This document shows, in pieces, positions 34,589-42,925 of a DNA stretch of 64,000 bases. The first letter of the stretch is position 1, and every line of letters starts with the position of its first letter. Made by a program: the position numbers and the translations under genes. The notes under the pieces are model-generated. The model had not been told where the DNA came from and made no database searches. It was given only the letters and a program-made list of their open reading frames with translations. This stretch comes from Gammaproteobacteria bacterium. GTDB lineage: Bacteria; Pseudomonadota; Gammaproteobacteria; Burkholderiales; Burkholderiaceae_C. Location: the NCBI GenBank assembly GCA_018828125.1, contig JAHJWB010000016.1, positions 62,001 through 126,000 of the forward strand, written 5' to 3'.

Positions 34589-36220
34589 ATGAAAACACCG
34601 ATTTCTCGCCCCACGTTGCAGGCCGTATTCGTCGCCGTTGCTGTGTCGTTCGGTAGCTTCACTTCCTTGAGCGCCATGGCCGCCACCGCCACCGGGGCAT
34701 CCCCGTTTGCCGTGGTGAGCGAAGCCGGGCCGGACGGCACCATGCCCAATGCCTACACCTGCGACGGCGCAGGCGCGACCCCTGCGCTCGCTTGGTCCAA
34801 CCCACCTGCGGGCACCCAAGAGTTCGCCTTGCTCATGAGCACGGTGCCACCCGATGGCGTCACCAAATACAACTGGGTGCTGTACGCCATCCCGGGCGCC
34901 ACGCGCCAGCTGAGCAAAGACAGCCACAACGTCGGCACCCTGGGCGCCGGCAGCAACGGCCCCACCGCCGCCTACCAACCGCCGTGTTCAAAGGGCCCGG
35001 GCCAAAAGAGCTACACCTTCACGGTGTACGCACTGTCGGCTGCGCCGGTGTTGCCCCAGGGCGCGCCCGTGTCAGGCCCTCAGCTTCTGAGCGCGATGCG
35101 TTCGATCACGCTGGGAACGGCAAGCCTGAGCCTGCACCACACCCGGTCGAACGAGAACGCCAACCGCAACCCACCGCCACAGCCGTCGAAGGCCGTGACC
35201 AGTGGCGCAGCTGCAACCGTGGGCATGACTTTGGTCGCTGCAACCACGCAAGCCCAAAACGAGGCCTGCGTCCGGGTGGCGAATTCGCTCAAAGCATCGA
35301 CCACTGGTGTGGCCACCGTGGAATGCGACAGCAACTACGCCTACGTGTCATCCAACGGCTTGCCCACCCACACCATGATGGACGGCATCGTCGCCAGCAA
35401 CCTGCAAGTGCCGATTGCGCAGAGTTTCTTCGGCGCCAACGCCTGGAAGATCCCGCTCAAACCCGCTATCGCCGCGACGACTACCACCGCGAACGACGGT
35501 CCGATCGGTGTTGCCATCAACGGCGTACCGATCTTCAATCCCTGCAAACAAGGTGGTTGCCAGAACGGTGACACCAAGGCGCTGGGTGAACTCGACGTAT
35601 GCAACGGCCACGCCGGCCGAGCCGACGACTACCACTACCATGCCGCCCCGACTTGCCTGATGGCCGGCAAGCCCGCCGGCTACTGGGACACCCATCCGCT
35701 GGGCTGGGCACTCGATGGCTTTGCGATCTTCGGCTACAACGACGCCGACGGCCGCGTGGCGTCGCGCGATGGTGTGTGTGGTGGCAACACCAGCGCCGTG
35801 GCCAACGCACCCTCGGGCTACAGCTACCACGTGACCGATGCGTCGCCCTACGTGTTGTCGTGTTTCAGGGGAACGCCCAGCCCGGACCTGGCTGGTCAAG
35901 GCGCCAAATTTTCGCCGATTCGGCAGCCGCCGGTGCGTCCCTTTGGCGTCTCTGCGATGACGCTGACGACCGACGCCGCAGATGGCTACCAGGTGCTCCA
36001 GTTCCAGTCGGACCGCCCGTTCACCAGCACTGCAACCGGCAGCGACAGTTACGCCAACAGCGCAGGCAGCTATCACATTCGCTACCAGACCGTCACGGGC
36101 CCCGAACTGGCGACCCTGCTCGCGCAGCGCGAGCACGCCGGCAAGTCCCAGTGCTGGAATTTCCAGTTCACCACCAGCGCCGGGCTCACCACCCAGCCCG
36201 CCGTCTCCTACTGCCGTTGA
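34589..36220 (+). CDS. Exported PEBP (YbhB/YbcL-like) - YHYH domain fusion protein
   Basis: 543 residues from ATG 34589. Signal peptide about 1-31 (ends SLSAMAA). A PEBP-like domain (about 37-185) has YTCDGAGATPALAWSNPP and YNWVLYAIPG. A Pro/Asn-rich linker follows (about 187-200). Then a second hydrophobic, signal-peptide-like segment, AATVGMTLVAATTQAQ (208-223), leads into a YHYH domain with DDYHYHAAP (346-354), HPLGWALDGFAIFGYND and SCFRGTPSPDL. The internal pseudo-signal suggests that two adjacent exported-protein genes fused. YHYH proteins are exported and of unknown function. PEBPs bind lipid or small ligands. Confidence 0.8.
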   Translation: MKTPISRPTLQAVFVAVAVSFGSFTSLSAMAATATGASPFAVVSEAGPDGTMPNAYTCDGAGATPALAWSNPPAGTQEFALLMSTVPPDGVTKYNWVLYAIPGATRQLSKDSHNVGTLGAGSNGPTAAYQPPCSKGPGQKSYTFTVYALSAAPVLPQGAPVSGPQLLSAMRSITLGTASLSLHHTRSNENANRNPPPQPSKAVTSGAAATVGMTLVAATTQAQNEACVRVANSLKASTTGVATVECDSNYAYVSSNGLPTHTMMDGIVASNLQVPIAQSFFGANAWKIPLKPAIAATTTTANDGPIGVAINGVPIFNPCKQGGCQNGDTKALGELDVCNGHAGRADDYHYHAAPTCLMAGKPAGYWDTHPLGWALDGFAIFGYNDADGRVASRDGVCGGNTSAVANAPSGYSYHVTDASPYVLSCFRGTPSPDLAGQGAKFSPIRQPPVRPFGVSAMTLTTDAADGYQVLQFQSDRPFTSTATGSDSYANSAGSYHIRYQTVTGPELATLLAQREHAGKSQCWNFQFTTSAGLTTQPAVSYCR

Positions 36221-36222
36221 CC

Positions 36223-36801
36223 ATGACACCGTTCAAGCACCTTTTTGCTGGCTTGCTGTGCGTGTTGCTGACCATGACCGGCGTCGGGTCCGCCGGCGCA
36301 CACGGACTGGCAGAGAACCGCGCCACGCTCGTGCTGCGCGACCAGAACCATCTCTCGGTGGCGCTGTTCATCACGTTCTCCGAAGCCTTGCATCGCGTGC
36401 TTGCTCCGGACCGCAGCTTTCAGGAATTCGTTCTGGCACATGCGGCGATGCCGCCAGAGGTTTTCAAGTCGGCGCTGCTTGAGGCTGAGCGCCGCTTCCA
36501 GGCCGAGACGCTGGCCGAAACCGCTGATGGCGATCAACTTTTGTTCGAACGCTGGACCTGGCCCGATGCCGCCACCGTGCAACAGGCGCTGCGCGAACGC
36601 GCCATGCAGGCGCTTGTGGCGCCAACTGACCACGCGCACGAAGCGGCGTTCGAAGTCCGGGCCGACTGCCAGGCCGCCAAGGCCATCCACTCGGTGCGCG
36701 TGAGCTTCCCGTCAGCGTTTGCGCGTGTATTGGTCGTGTCATACCAGCCAAAGCAGGTTTGGGTCGAGCCTCAGCGCGCATCGCCGGAGATCACGTTCTA
36801 G
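36223..36801 (+). CDS. Exported protein of unknown function
   Basis: 192 residues from ATG 36223, two bases after the stop of the PEBP-YHYH gene. Signal peptide about 1-26 (CVLLTMTGVGSAGAHG). The mature region has LVLRDQNHLSVALFITFSEA and later VRVSFPSAFARVLVVSYQPK; one Cys. No family recognised. The tight spacing indicates coupling with the fusion gene; the three exported proteins may act together in the periplasm. Confidence 0.7.
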   Translation: MTPFKHLFAGLLCVLLTMTGVGSAGAHGLAENRATLVLRDQNHLSVALFITFSEALHRVLAPDRSFQEFVLAHAAMPPEVFKSALLEAERRFQAETLAETADGDQLLFERWTWPDAATVQQALRERAMQALVAPTDHAHEAAFEVRADCQAAKAIHSVRVSFPSAFARVLVVSYQPKQVWVEPQRASPEITF

Positions 36802-37160
36802 ACGCCTCACGCCCGGCCAAGTCCTGGGATACCGGCCGCCGACGCGAAAGTGATGGCGTCGGACGGGGGGTAAATCAGCAGAGGCGTGAGCGCTCCACGA
36901 ACGGCTGCATCCTTGACCGCGGAATGTCAGCTCAGGGTCGGGAGCACCAGTCCAGGTGATGGGAAAGCGGTCAGTAGAGATGCGCCAGTAGGGTCGCGGA
37001 AGACCTATGACCGCAGTACCCCTGACAGCCGCCACTCAGGCCATCGCCGGCCGCCGTTTCAAACAGCCGCTTCGTGGCAGTGAGCGCGCGTACGCCTGGC
37101 AGTGCCCACCGGCAGCAGTCGCTGCTAAGCAGCCCGATGGGAAAGTCTGTCATACCGCTA
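36802..37160. other. Gene-free stretch at the left border of the integrated element
   Basis: About 360 bases between the exported-protein cluster and the integrase stop. No gene, tRNA or terminator recognised. Because the integrase reads toward it, this stretch may contain one element end (attL or attR), but no direct repeat could be paired by eye with the other side near 39.7 kb. Confidence 0.4.
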
Positions 37161-38213
37161 TCAAAGCAGCTTCGCCGCTGGGTTGTCGCTGGAGGGGCGG
37201 TAGTACCCAACGACGCTAGCAACACTCCGGTGTCCTGTCATCGCCATGGTGTCAGCCAAGGGCACTTTTTGGACTGCGGCTTCAGTCACAAAGCCAGACC
37301 GCAGCGAGTGCGCAGAAAACACCTCCGGCAGCCCGGCAAGTTTTGCTCGCTCTCGAACAATATCTCGTACGGCAGCAGGGGAGAGCGGCGCGCCAAGGTG
37401 CCCGCCTTTCCTGACCTGTCTAAATACTGCACCGTCCACGATGCCCGAAGCCGTCAACCAGTCCTGCAGAGCTTCGCCCGCAATGCCCTCCAGCGGTTTC
37501 ACGTTCTCCGGACGATCCGCCGCAGACTGGTTGCTTTTGGAATAGGCGAGGGTGTAGGTGAAGCTGCTCGGCCCCACGCGGTGAAGATTCTTCATCGTCG
37601 CCCCCGTCACTTCAGACCGGCGGCGCCCGCCCGAAGCCCAGGCAAAGAGGAGGAGGGCACGGTCACGGATGCCCTTGAGTGATTCGTCACAGGTGTCCAG
37701 GATTGCCATCAATGGGTCCTTGGTCAGCGCATCCTTCTTCTGCGGAAGCGCGCCACGTTTGCCGTGGGCCCGGCGTGTCTTTGCCAACAACTCGCGGACT
37801 TTAGGGTCCTGGCAAGGGTTTTTCAACTCTCGGAGCTGATGAGCCTTCGACAGTACAGCGATCCGGTGGATCAAGGTGTTGAGCGCCATCGGGCCTGGCT
37901 TGCCTTTGAATCCTGCATCCACCAGCGCTTGGTCAATCGCAGGCGGTAGTTCGTGAGCCAGTCCATCGGCAGTAGTCCGCTGCGCGTGATCCACGATGAA
38001 CTGCAGGACGGCGTTCGCCGGCAGTGGCAGCGTGATGCCTTGCCCGTACCGAACGCGAAACCAGGCGGCCCAGTAGCGCAGCGCGGAGCGATAGCTTGCC
38101 AACGTGTTCGCAGACTCCCCCTCACGCATCAATTCTTCAACGGCCTGCGCAGTCACCTGAGACAGGGAAGACGGCTCCAGCGAGGGAACATTTCTCAGAG
38201 ACGGCAGGCGCAT
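37161..38213 (-). CDS. Tyrosine recombinase / site-specific integrase
   Basis: 350 residues from ATG 38213. N-terminal core-binding-like helices (SANTLASYRSALRYWAAWF, about 35-55) are followed by a catalytic domain with the first Arg in ASGGRRRSEV, the HxxR in AHSLRSGFVTEA, and GHRSVASVVGYYRP, which supplies the second His and the catalytic Tyr. Family length is normal. Divergent from the KfrA-like gene with 130 bases between starts; KfrA-integrase pairs of this type recur on betaproteobacterial elements. Probably active; target site not known. Confidence 0.88.
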   Translation of the reverse strand: MRLPSLRNVPSLEPSSLSQVTAQAVEELMREGESANTLASYRSALRYWAAWFRVRYGQGITLPLPANAVLQFIVDHAQRTTADGLAHELPPAIDQALVDAGFKGKPGPMALNTLIHRIAVLSKAHQLRELKNPCQDPKVRELLAKTRRAHGKRGALPQKKDALTKDPLMAILDTCDESLKGIRDRALLLFAWASGGRRRSEVTGATMKNLHRVGPSSFTYTLAYSKSNQSAADRPENVKPLEGIAGEALQDWLTASGIVDGAVFRQVRKGGHLGAPLSPAAVRDIVRERAKLAGLPEVFSAHSLRSGFVTEAAVQKVPLADTMAMTGHRSVASVVGYYRPSSDNPAAKLL

Positions 38214-38286
38214 GGTTGAAATTAAGGTTGGGAAAATCAATTTTGAACAAAAACTACATATGATGTATTGTTTACAACTAATTATG

Positions 38287-38318
38287 GTGATGGATCACGA
38301 TAACCATCAATTATCGTG
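38287..38318 (+). promoter_or_regulatory. Overlapping palindromes between integrase and kfrA
   Basis: GTGAT-GG-ATCAC at 38287-38298 and CACGATAA, seven bases, TTATCGTG at 38296-38318 are both perfect inverted repeats, sharing three bases. They lie 26-57 bases before kfrA in an AT-rich stretch that should hold both promoters. KfrA proteins bind their own promoter, so these are operator candidates. Confidence 0.55.
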
Positions 38319-38343
38319 GGTAAATTTAGGATGGAGTAGGGCG

Positions 38344-39345
38344 ATGCAGGCAAAAATTGTTCGAGGTCCGCGTGGTGTGCAAATGCAAGAGGTCTGGGCA
38401 GCCGCCGATACCGTCCTCAGCCTGGGCGAGCGGCCGACGATTGAGCGCGTGCGACAACAGCTCGGCCGTGGCTCCCCAAATACCGTCGGGCCGATGCTCG
38501 ACGGCTGGTACAGCTCCCTTGCGAAGCGACTGCAGGCGGTACCGAGCAACTCCGCGGAAGAAGAACCTGAGTCCAAAGAACCCATCCCGGCCGCCGTAAT
38601 CAGAGCCGCGAAGGCCATGTGGGGAAGGGCGCTTCAACACGCCGAAGAGCGGGCTGCGAACAATTTCGCCCAGCGGCGGGAAGAGTTGAGCGCTCAGGCT
38701 GAAGCCCTACAAAGGGCGCAGGGCGAGTTGGAGCAGGATGCGCGGCGTTTGGCCGACCGCAGCGCGGCATATGAGTTAGCGATGCAGGCCCGCGATGCCC
38801 AAATTGCCGACCTCGGCAGGCTGACCCAGGATCTGCAGCAGCAGCTCTTGAACAGCCAACATATCCTGGACGCCACACGCGCGGAATGCTTGCAATTGCG
38901 CCTTGCGACAGATGCGGAGCGGCGGCGCCAAGAGGTCAGGGAGGCGGAACACCAATCCGAGCGCGCGCGACTGGAAGAACGTGCCCAGGCGCAGGAGCGC
39001 AGGTTGAACGCGGAGGTGGACCGGGCACGACAAGAATCGAAAAGACTCGCACAACAGGTTGATAACGAGAGTAAGAAGGCCGCCAAATCACTCGCCGATG
39101 CGATGGACAGGGCGCGCGAATTCGAAACTCAACATGGGGCTTTGGAGATCGAAAAGGCAAGTCTTTCCCAAGAGTTGCAACTGGCTCGAGAAGAAATCAA
39201 AGAACTTAAAGCGAAACTAGATGAGAGGAGCAACGATATGTTTGCCGTGCTCACCGAACTACGGGATCGGTTGCCCCCAAGCCCCTTCCAAGAAACTACT
39301 CCGCACGGAAGGATTAGAAAGACGAAAGTTAAACGCAAGGTTTAA
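38344..39345 (+). CDS. kfrA: KfrA-like DNA-binding coiled-coil protein
   Basis: 333 residues from ATG 38344, with GGAGTAGGG upstream; an earlier in-frame ATG runs through the promoter. The N-terminal KfrA_N domain (about 10-60) has VWAAADTVLSLGERPTIERV and RGSPNTVGPMLDGWY, a helix-turn-helix seen in plasmid KfrA. From about 85 to 315 it is one long coiled coil (Glu/Ala/Arg/Gln rich). Basic C-terminus KTKVKRKV. On plasmids KfrA is an autoregulated, filament-like partition accessory; here it sits by an integrase on what looks like chromosomal DNA and may regulate the element. Confidence 0.85.
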   Translation: MQAKIVRGPRGVQMQEVWAAADTVLSLGERPTIERVRQQLGRGSPNTVGPMLDGWYSSLAKRLQAVPSNSAEEEPESKEPIPAAVIRAAKAMWGRALQHAEERAANNFAQRREELSAQAEALQRAQGELEQDARRLADRSAAYELAMQARDAQIADLGRLTQDLQQQLLNSQHILDATRAECLQLRLATDAERRRQEVREAEHQSERARLEERAQAQERRLNAEVDRARQESKRLAQQVDNESKKAAKSLADAMDRAREFETQHGALEIEKASLSQELQLAREEIKELKAKLDERSNDMFAVLTELRDRLPPSPFQETTPHGRIRKTKVKRKV

Positions 39346-39369
39346 CGAGCGGAACGGTCGAGCCAGACT

Positions 39370-39681
39370 TCAGGGATGATCTGGATCAAATTCGTCACTG
39401 GTAGCCTGGCCAGCTATCTGCAGGATCGCCATCACTCTATTAAGTCCAGCCGGGATTAGAGCGGCATCTTCTGGGCTAGCTCCGTCAATCTGAGCGTTTG
39501 GTTTGGCCAACCACTCTCTTGCACGCTCCCACGATTGGAAGGCTGCAAATGCGGACTCAGCCAGCATTGCCAAGCGCTCATAGGCCGGACTTCCGAGTTC
39601 CCGGCCTACTGGGGGCATCGTATCGTGCCAAGCGGGGGCCGACTGGGTCAACCGGTTCTTTAGCTTTGCACTTTCTGGCAT
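39370..39681 (-). CDS. DUF2384 (MbcA/ParS/Xre antitoxin-like) protein, unpaired
   Basis: 103 residues. The second half, LAESAFAAFQSWERAREWLA followed by SPEDAALIPAGLNRVMAILQI, follows the antitoxin C-terminal pattern (vF-x-s-x-ekAx-WL ... sPldll-x-x-G-x-x-V). These proteins usually partner a RES-domain toxin, but no RES gene is present nearby; the next gene downstream is kfrA on the other strand. It is convergent with kfrA, 24 bases apart. Possibly an orphan antitoxin or a regulator of the element. Confidence 0.65.
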   Translation of the reverse strand: MPESAKLKNRLTQSAPAWHDTMPPVGRELGSPAYERLAMLAESAFAAFQSWERAREWLAKPNAQIDGASPEDAALIPAGLNRVMAILQIAGQATSDEFDPDHP

Positions 39682-40077
39682 ACAGACCTAGTCCACCGCT
39701 GGCTGGTCTGGCGAAGTGTCTTCGTCCTAGCGGGATGTTAAATGCATTACCTGGAGTTGTTGAGATGAATTGAATAAAAGCTCAATAGATCAACAAGTTG
39801 CGTTAGAAAATTCGAAGCGCATCAAAGCGTTTACCCAGAAAAATGTCAAACGAATTGCCTCACCCGCCTTCAGGCTCTAGCGCTTATCTAGCAAGCGCAT
39901 GCAGCTATTGATTGCATAGCGCATTTGCCATTTAACATAATATACATCGTATAAAGTCATACTGAGTCTTGTGGCTAGCTCTGAGTTCTTGAGTCTCCAA
40001 CATCTGGGCTCTGTCTGCCTGCCTGCCACTTCATGCGACGAGCGCTAGCAACTAGCTACCCGCTACCATCCCCGACC
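39682..40077. other. AT-rich gene-free stretch, right side of the integrated element
   Basis: About 395 bases, clearly richer in A and T than the surroundings, without a supported gene. The first recognisable copy of the family-type palindromic repeat lies at 39875-39910, which marks the return to ordinary chromosomal sequence. The SDR promoter should lie near its right end. Confidence 0.45.
39875..39910 (+). repeat. Degenerate copy of the TAGCGCTT palindromic repeat
   Basis: Contains CTCTAGCGCTT and, after an altered loop, CAAGCGCATGCAGCTATTG. It matches the better copies at 40883 and 62865 with several changes. First copy from the left in the window. Confidence 0.5.
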
Positions 40078-40875
40078 ATGACTATTTCCACCACCACACC
40101 TTCGACATCCTCCATTCACTTCGGCCACAAGGGCCGCGTCTGCATCGTCACGGGCGGCGCGCAAGGCATTGGTGAGGCTTGTGTCCGACGTTTCGCTGCC
40201 GAAGGCGCCAAGCCTGTGATCGTCGATGTGGACGACGCGCGCGGCCAGGCGTTGGCGCAGGAGTTGGGCGCGCTGTATGTGCGCTGCGATGTGGGCGACA
40301 AGGCGCAGGTGGATGCGCTGGTGGCGCAGACGCTGGCGGCCCATGGCCGCATTGATGTGTTGGTGAACAACGCAGGCATTTTTCGGGCGGCCGACTTTCT
40401 GGACGTGACCGAGGCCGACTTTGATGCGGTGCTGCGGGTCAACCTCAAGGGCTCGTTTCTCGTCGGCCAGGCCGTGGCACGGGCCATGGCGGTTTCAGGC
40501 GGTGGCTCCATCGTCAACATGAGCTCGGTCAACGGCGTGCTGACCATTCCCAATATCTCCAGCTACAACGTCAGCAAAGGCGGCGTGAACCAGCTGACGC
40601 GTGTGATGGCGCTGGCATTGGCTGACAAGAACATCCGCGTAAATGCGGTGGCACCCGGAACGATTGCGACCGAGCTGGCCGCCAAAGCCGTACTGACCAG
40701 CGATGAGGCCAAGAACAAGATCATGAGCCGCACACCCATGAAGCGGCTGGGCGAACCATCGGAGATTGCCGATGTAGTGGCTTGGCTGGCCAGTGATGCG
40801 GCCAGTTATGTAACCGGCGAGATCGTGACGGTGGACGGCGGCCGCATGACGCTGAACTACACCGTCCCGGTTTGA
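40078..40875 (+). CDS. SDR family oxidoreductase
   Basis: 265 residues from ATG 40078. Classical short-chain dehydrogenase: TGGAQGIGEA for NAD(P), VLVNNAGIF, the serine MSSVNG, the catalytic SYNVSKGG (YxxxK) and GEIVTVDGG at the end. An Asp at the end of the second strand (VIVDVDDA) points to NAD(H). Substrate unknown. A palindromic repeat follows its stop. Confidence 0.9.
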   Translation: MTISTTTPSTSSIHFGHKGRVCIVTGGAQGIGEACVRRFAAEGAKPVIVDVDDARGQALAQELGALYVRCDVGDKAQVDALVAQTLAAHGRIDVLVNNAGIFRAADFLDVTEADFDAVLRVNLKGSFLVGQAVARAMAVSGGGSIVNMSSVNGVLTIPNISSYNVSKGGVNQLTRVMALALADKNIRVNAVAPGTIATELAAKAVLTSDEAKNKIMSRTPMKRLGEPSEIADVVAWLASDAASYVTGEIVTVDGGRMTLNYTVPV

Positions 40876-40882
40876 TTCATTG

Positions 40883-40940
40883 AAATACTATTAAATTGAT
40901 AGCTGCTAGCGCTTTATGGATAAGCGCTAGCAGTCAATTT
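40883..40940 (+). repeat. TAGCGCTT palindromic repeat, best copy
   Basis: CTGCTAGCGCTT and AAGCGCTAGCAG form a perfect 12-bp stem around a 7-base loop (TATGGAT). Flanks TACTATTAAA and TCAATTT also recur at the 45741 copy. It lies between the convergent SDR and MATE genes and could help end both transcripts. Confidence 0.85.
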
Positions 40941-40954
40941 GGCTCACATTTCTC

Positions 40955-42364
40955 TCAAGCCTGCGGCATCCGCTGCAGCAGCCCGGCCATACTGCGGGGC
41001 CAGCCGACCGCTCCAAACCACGCACCGCCGGCCACCGCCCAGGCGTTGACCACGCCGTACAGCACCAGCGCCACGGCTTGCGCAGCAAACACCGCCGCCA
41101 GGCCGCCGCCCCAGCGCAACGCTAACCAGCCGCCCGTCACGGCCACGACCAGCCGGACGATGTTGCCAATGACGGGCCAGAGCAGACGCCCTGCCCCTTG
41201 CGAGGCAAAGTACAACACCAGGCCCAGACCGAAAAACCCATACAACGGGCCCACGATGCGCAGGTATTGCGCGCCCGCTTCCACCATGGCGGGGTCGCTG
41301 TTGAACAACGACAGCCACGCGCCCGGGAATGCCGCCGCCCACAGGCCGATGGCTTCGGCCATCACAAACGCGATGCCAGCACCGATCCAGGTGGCGCGCA
41401 GAGCGCGTTCACGCTGGCCGGCGCCAATGCAGGTTCCGACCATGGCCACCAGGGGCGCGCCCAGGCCGAACACCAAGGGCACCAGCAGATATTCCAGCCG
41501 TGATGCGGTGCCGTAACCGGCAATGGCCGCCGTGCCAAAGCCACCGACCAGCGCGGTGGTCACGCCAATCGCCACGTTGGTGGCCACGGTCGACACTGTG
41601 CCCACCAGTCCGACCCGCAAAATGTCTTTGAACAACACCCAGCGAAACCGGATGTGCGCAAACGACGGTTGCAGCAGGCTGCGCGGCGACCACAGATACG
41701 CTGCCAACACAGCGCTGCCCACCAGGTAATACGCCATCAGCGCAATGGCCCCGCCCGCGATGCCCAGGCTAGGCACCGGCCCCCAGCCAAAGATGAGCAA
41801 CGGCGACAGCGGCACCAGCACAACAGCCCCCAGCACCGTGACGTAGGCAGGCACGGCCATGTTGCCCGTGCCCCGAATCACCGCCGACAGCGTGTTGAAC
41901 AGCCACACCAGAAACGCGCCCGCAAACACCCAGTTGGAATAGACCAGCGCCGCATCCAGCGCCCCGCCCGTGCCGCCCATGCGGGTGTAAAGCCAGCGCC
42001 CTCCTCCCACCACGCCCACGGTAAAGATCAGTGAGAAGACCGCCGCAATGGCCAGCGAGTGCAGCACCAGTGCATCGGCATCGTCACGCCGCCGCGCGCC
42101 CAAAGCACGGGCGATGGCCGACGCAATGCCACCGCCCATGGCGCCCGCAGACGTCATCTGCATGAGCATGACCACCGGGAACACCAGCGCCATGCCGGCC
42201 AGCGCATCCGTACCGAGCTTGCCGACAAAGTAGGTCTCGATCAGGCCGACACCCGCCTGCGCCAGCATCACCAGCACATTGGGTGCGGCCAGGCGCAGCA
42301 GCGTGGGCGCGATGGGCGCCTCCAGCAGCATGCGGGTGCGCGGGTTCAGGGCTTCGGTGGTCAT
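40955..42364 (-). CDS. MATE family efflux transporter
   Basis: 469 residues from ATG 42364, overlapping the MaoC gene stop as ATGA. Twelve helices in two similar halves, beginning APTLLRLAAPNVLVMLAQAG, with GGFGTAAIAGYGTASRLEYL in the second half; typical multidrug/Na+ or H+ antiporter. Last gene of a leftward run MarR-MFS-MaoC-MATE. Substrate unknown. Confidence 0.88.
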   Translation of the reverse strand: MTTEALNPRTRMLLEAPIAPTLLRLAAPNVLVMLAQAGVGLIETYFVGKLGTDALAGMALVFPVVMLMQMTSAGAMGGGIASAIARALGARRRDDADALVLHSLAIAAVFSLIFTVGVVGGGRWLYTRMGGTGGALDAALVYSNWVFAGAFLVWLFNTLSAVIRGTGNMAVPAYVTVLGAVVLVPLSPLLIFGWGPVPSLGIAGGAIALMAYYLVGSAVLAAYLWSPRSLLQPSFAHIRFRWVLFKDILRVGLVGTVSTVATNVAIGVTTALVGGFGTAAIAGYGTASRLEYLLVPLVFGLGAPLVAMVGTCIGAGQRERALRATWIGAGIAFVMAEAIGLWAAAFPGAWLSLFNSDPAMVEAGAQYLRIVGPLYGFFGLGLVLYFASQGAGRLLWPVIGNIVRLVVAVTGGWLALRWGGGLAAVFAAQAVALVLYGVVNAWAVAGGAWFGAVGWPRSMAGLLQRMPQA

Positions 42365-42879
42365 GCGGCCACCACGGCGCCATTGCCAGGCTGGCGCGGC
42401 ACCACGATGCGCACGGTCGAGATTTGCAGCACATCGCCGTGCTGGTTGCGGGTTTCGCTGCGCACGGTGACCATGCCCCGGTCGGGCTTGGACTTGGACG
42501 GCGCAATCTGCACCACCTCGCTCACCACATGCAGCACGTCGGTCGGGCGCGTAGGCCGGGGCCAACTCAACTCGCCCCCTGCTCCCACGATGCCGCCCGC
42601 AATGGGCAGCCCGCTGGTCACTTGCAGCCGCATGGTGATCGCCGCCGTGTGCCAGCCGCTGGCGGCAAGACCGCCAAAGAGCGTGGCTCGGGCAGCAGTG
42701 TCGTCCAGGTGAAAAGGCTGGGGGTCAAACTGCGCAGCAAATGCCTTGATCTGCGCCTCGTCCATGGCGTGTTCGCCGCTTTTGAACTGGTCGCCGACCA
42801 CAAGGTCGTCCAGGTACCTGGGCTGCAACGCAGCCGTTGCAACTTGCTCAGCGGGGTTGGAAGCGTGGGTGTCCGTCAT
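42361..42879 (-). CDS. MaoC-like (R)-hydratase/dehydratase
   Basis: 172 residues from ATG 42879. Hot-dog fold with the MaoC hydratase motif (Asp and His in QFDPQPFHLDDTAA), then FGGLAASGWHTAAITMRL and ELSWPRPTRPTDVL. Likely hydrates enoyl-CoA or a related acyl substrate. Coupled to the MATE gene by ATGA; 46 bases after the MFS gene. Confidence 0.85.
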   Translation of the reverse strand: MTDTHASNPAEQVATAALQPRYLDDLVVGDQFKSGEHAMDEAQIKAFAAQFDPQPFHLDDTAARATLFGGLAASGWHTAAITMRLQVTSGLPIAGGIVGAGGELSWPRPTRPTDVLHVVSEVVQIAPSKSKPDRGMVTVRSETRNQHGDVLQISTVRIVVPRQPGNGAVVAA

Positions 42880-42925
42880 GGCGTTGGCGCTTTCGTTGGA
42901 TGATGGAGGTGAGTTAATGGAGCGC

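Noticed and set aside
39370-39681. Complete toxin-antitoxin pair with DUF2384
   Set aside because: No toxin frame lies next to it on either side; only the antitoxin-like half is supported.
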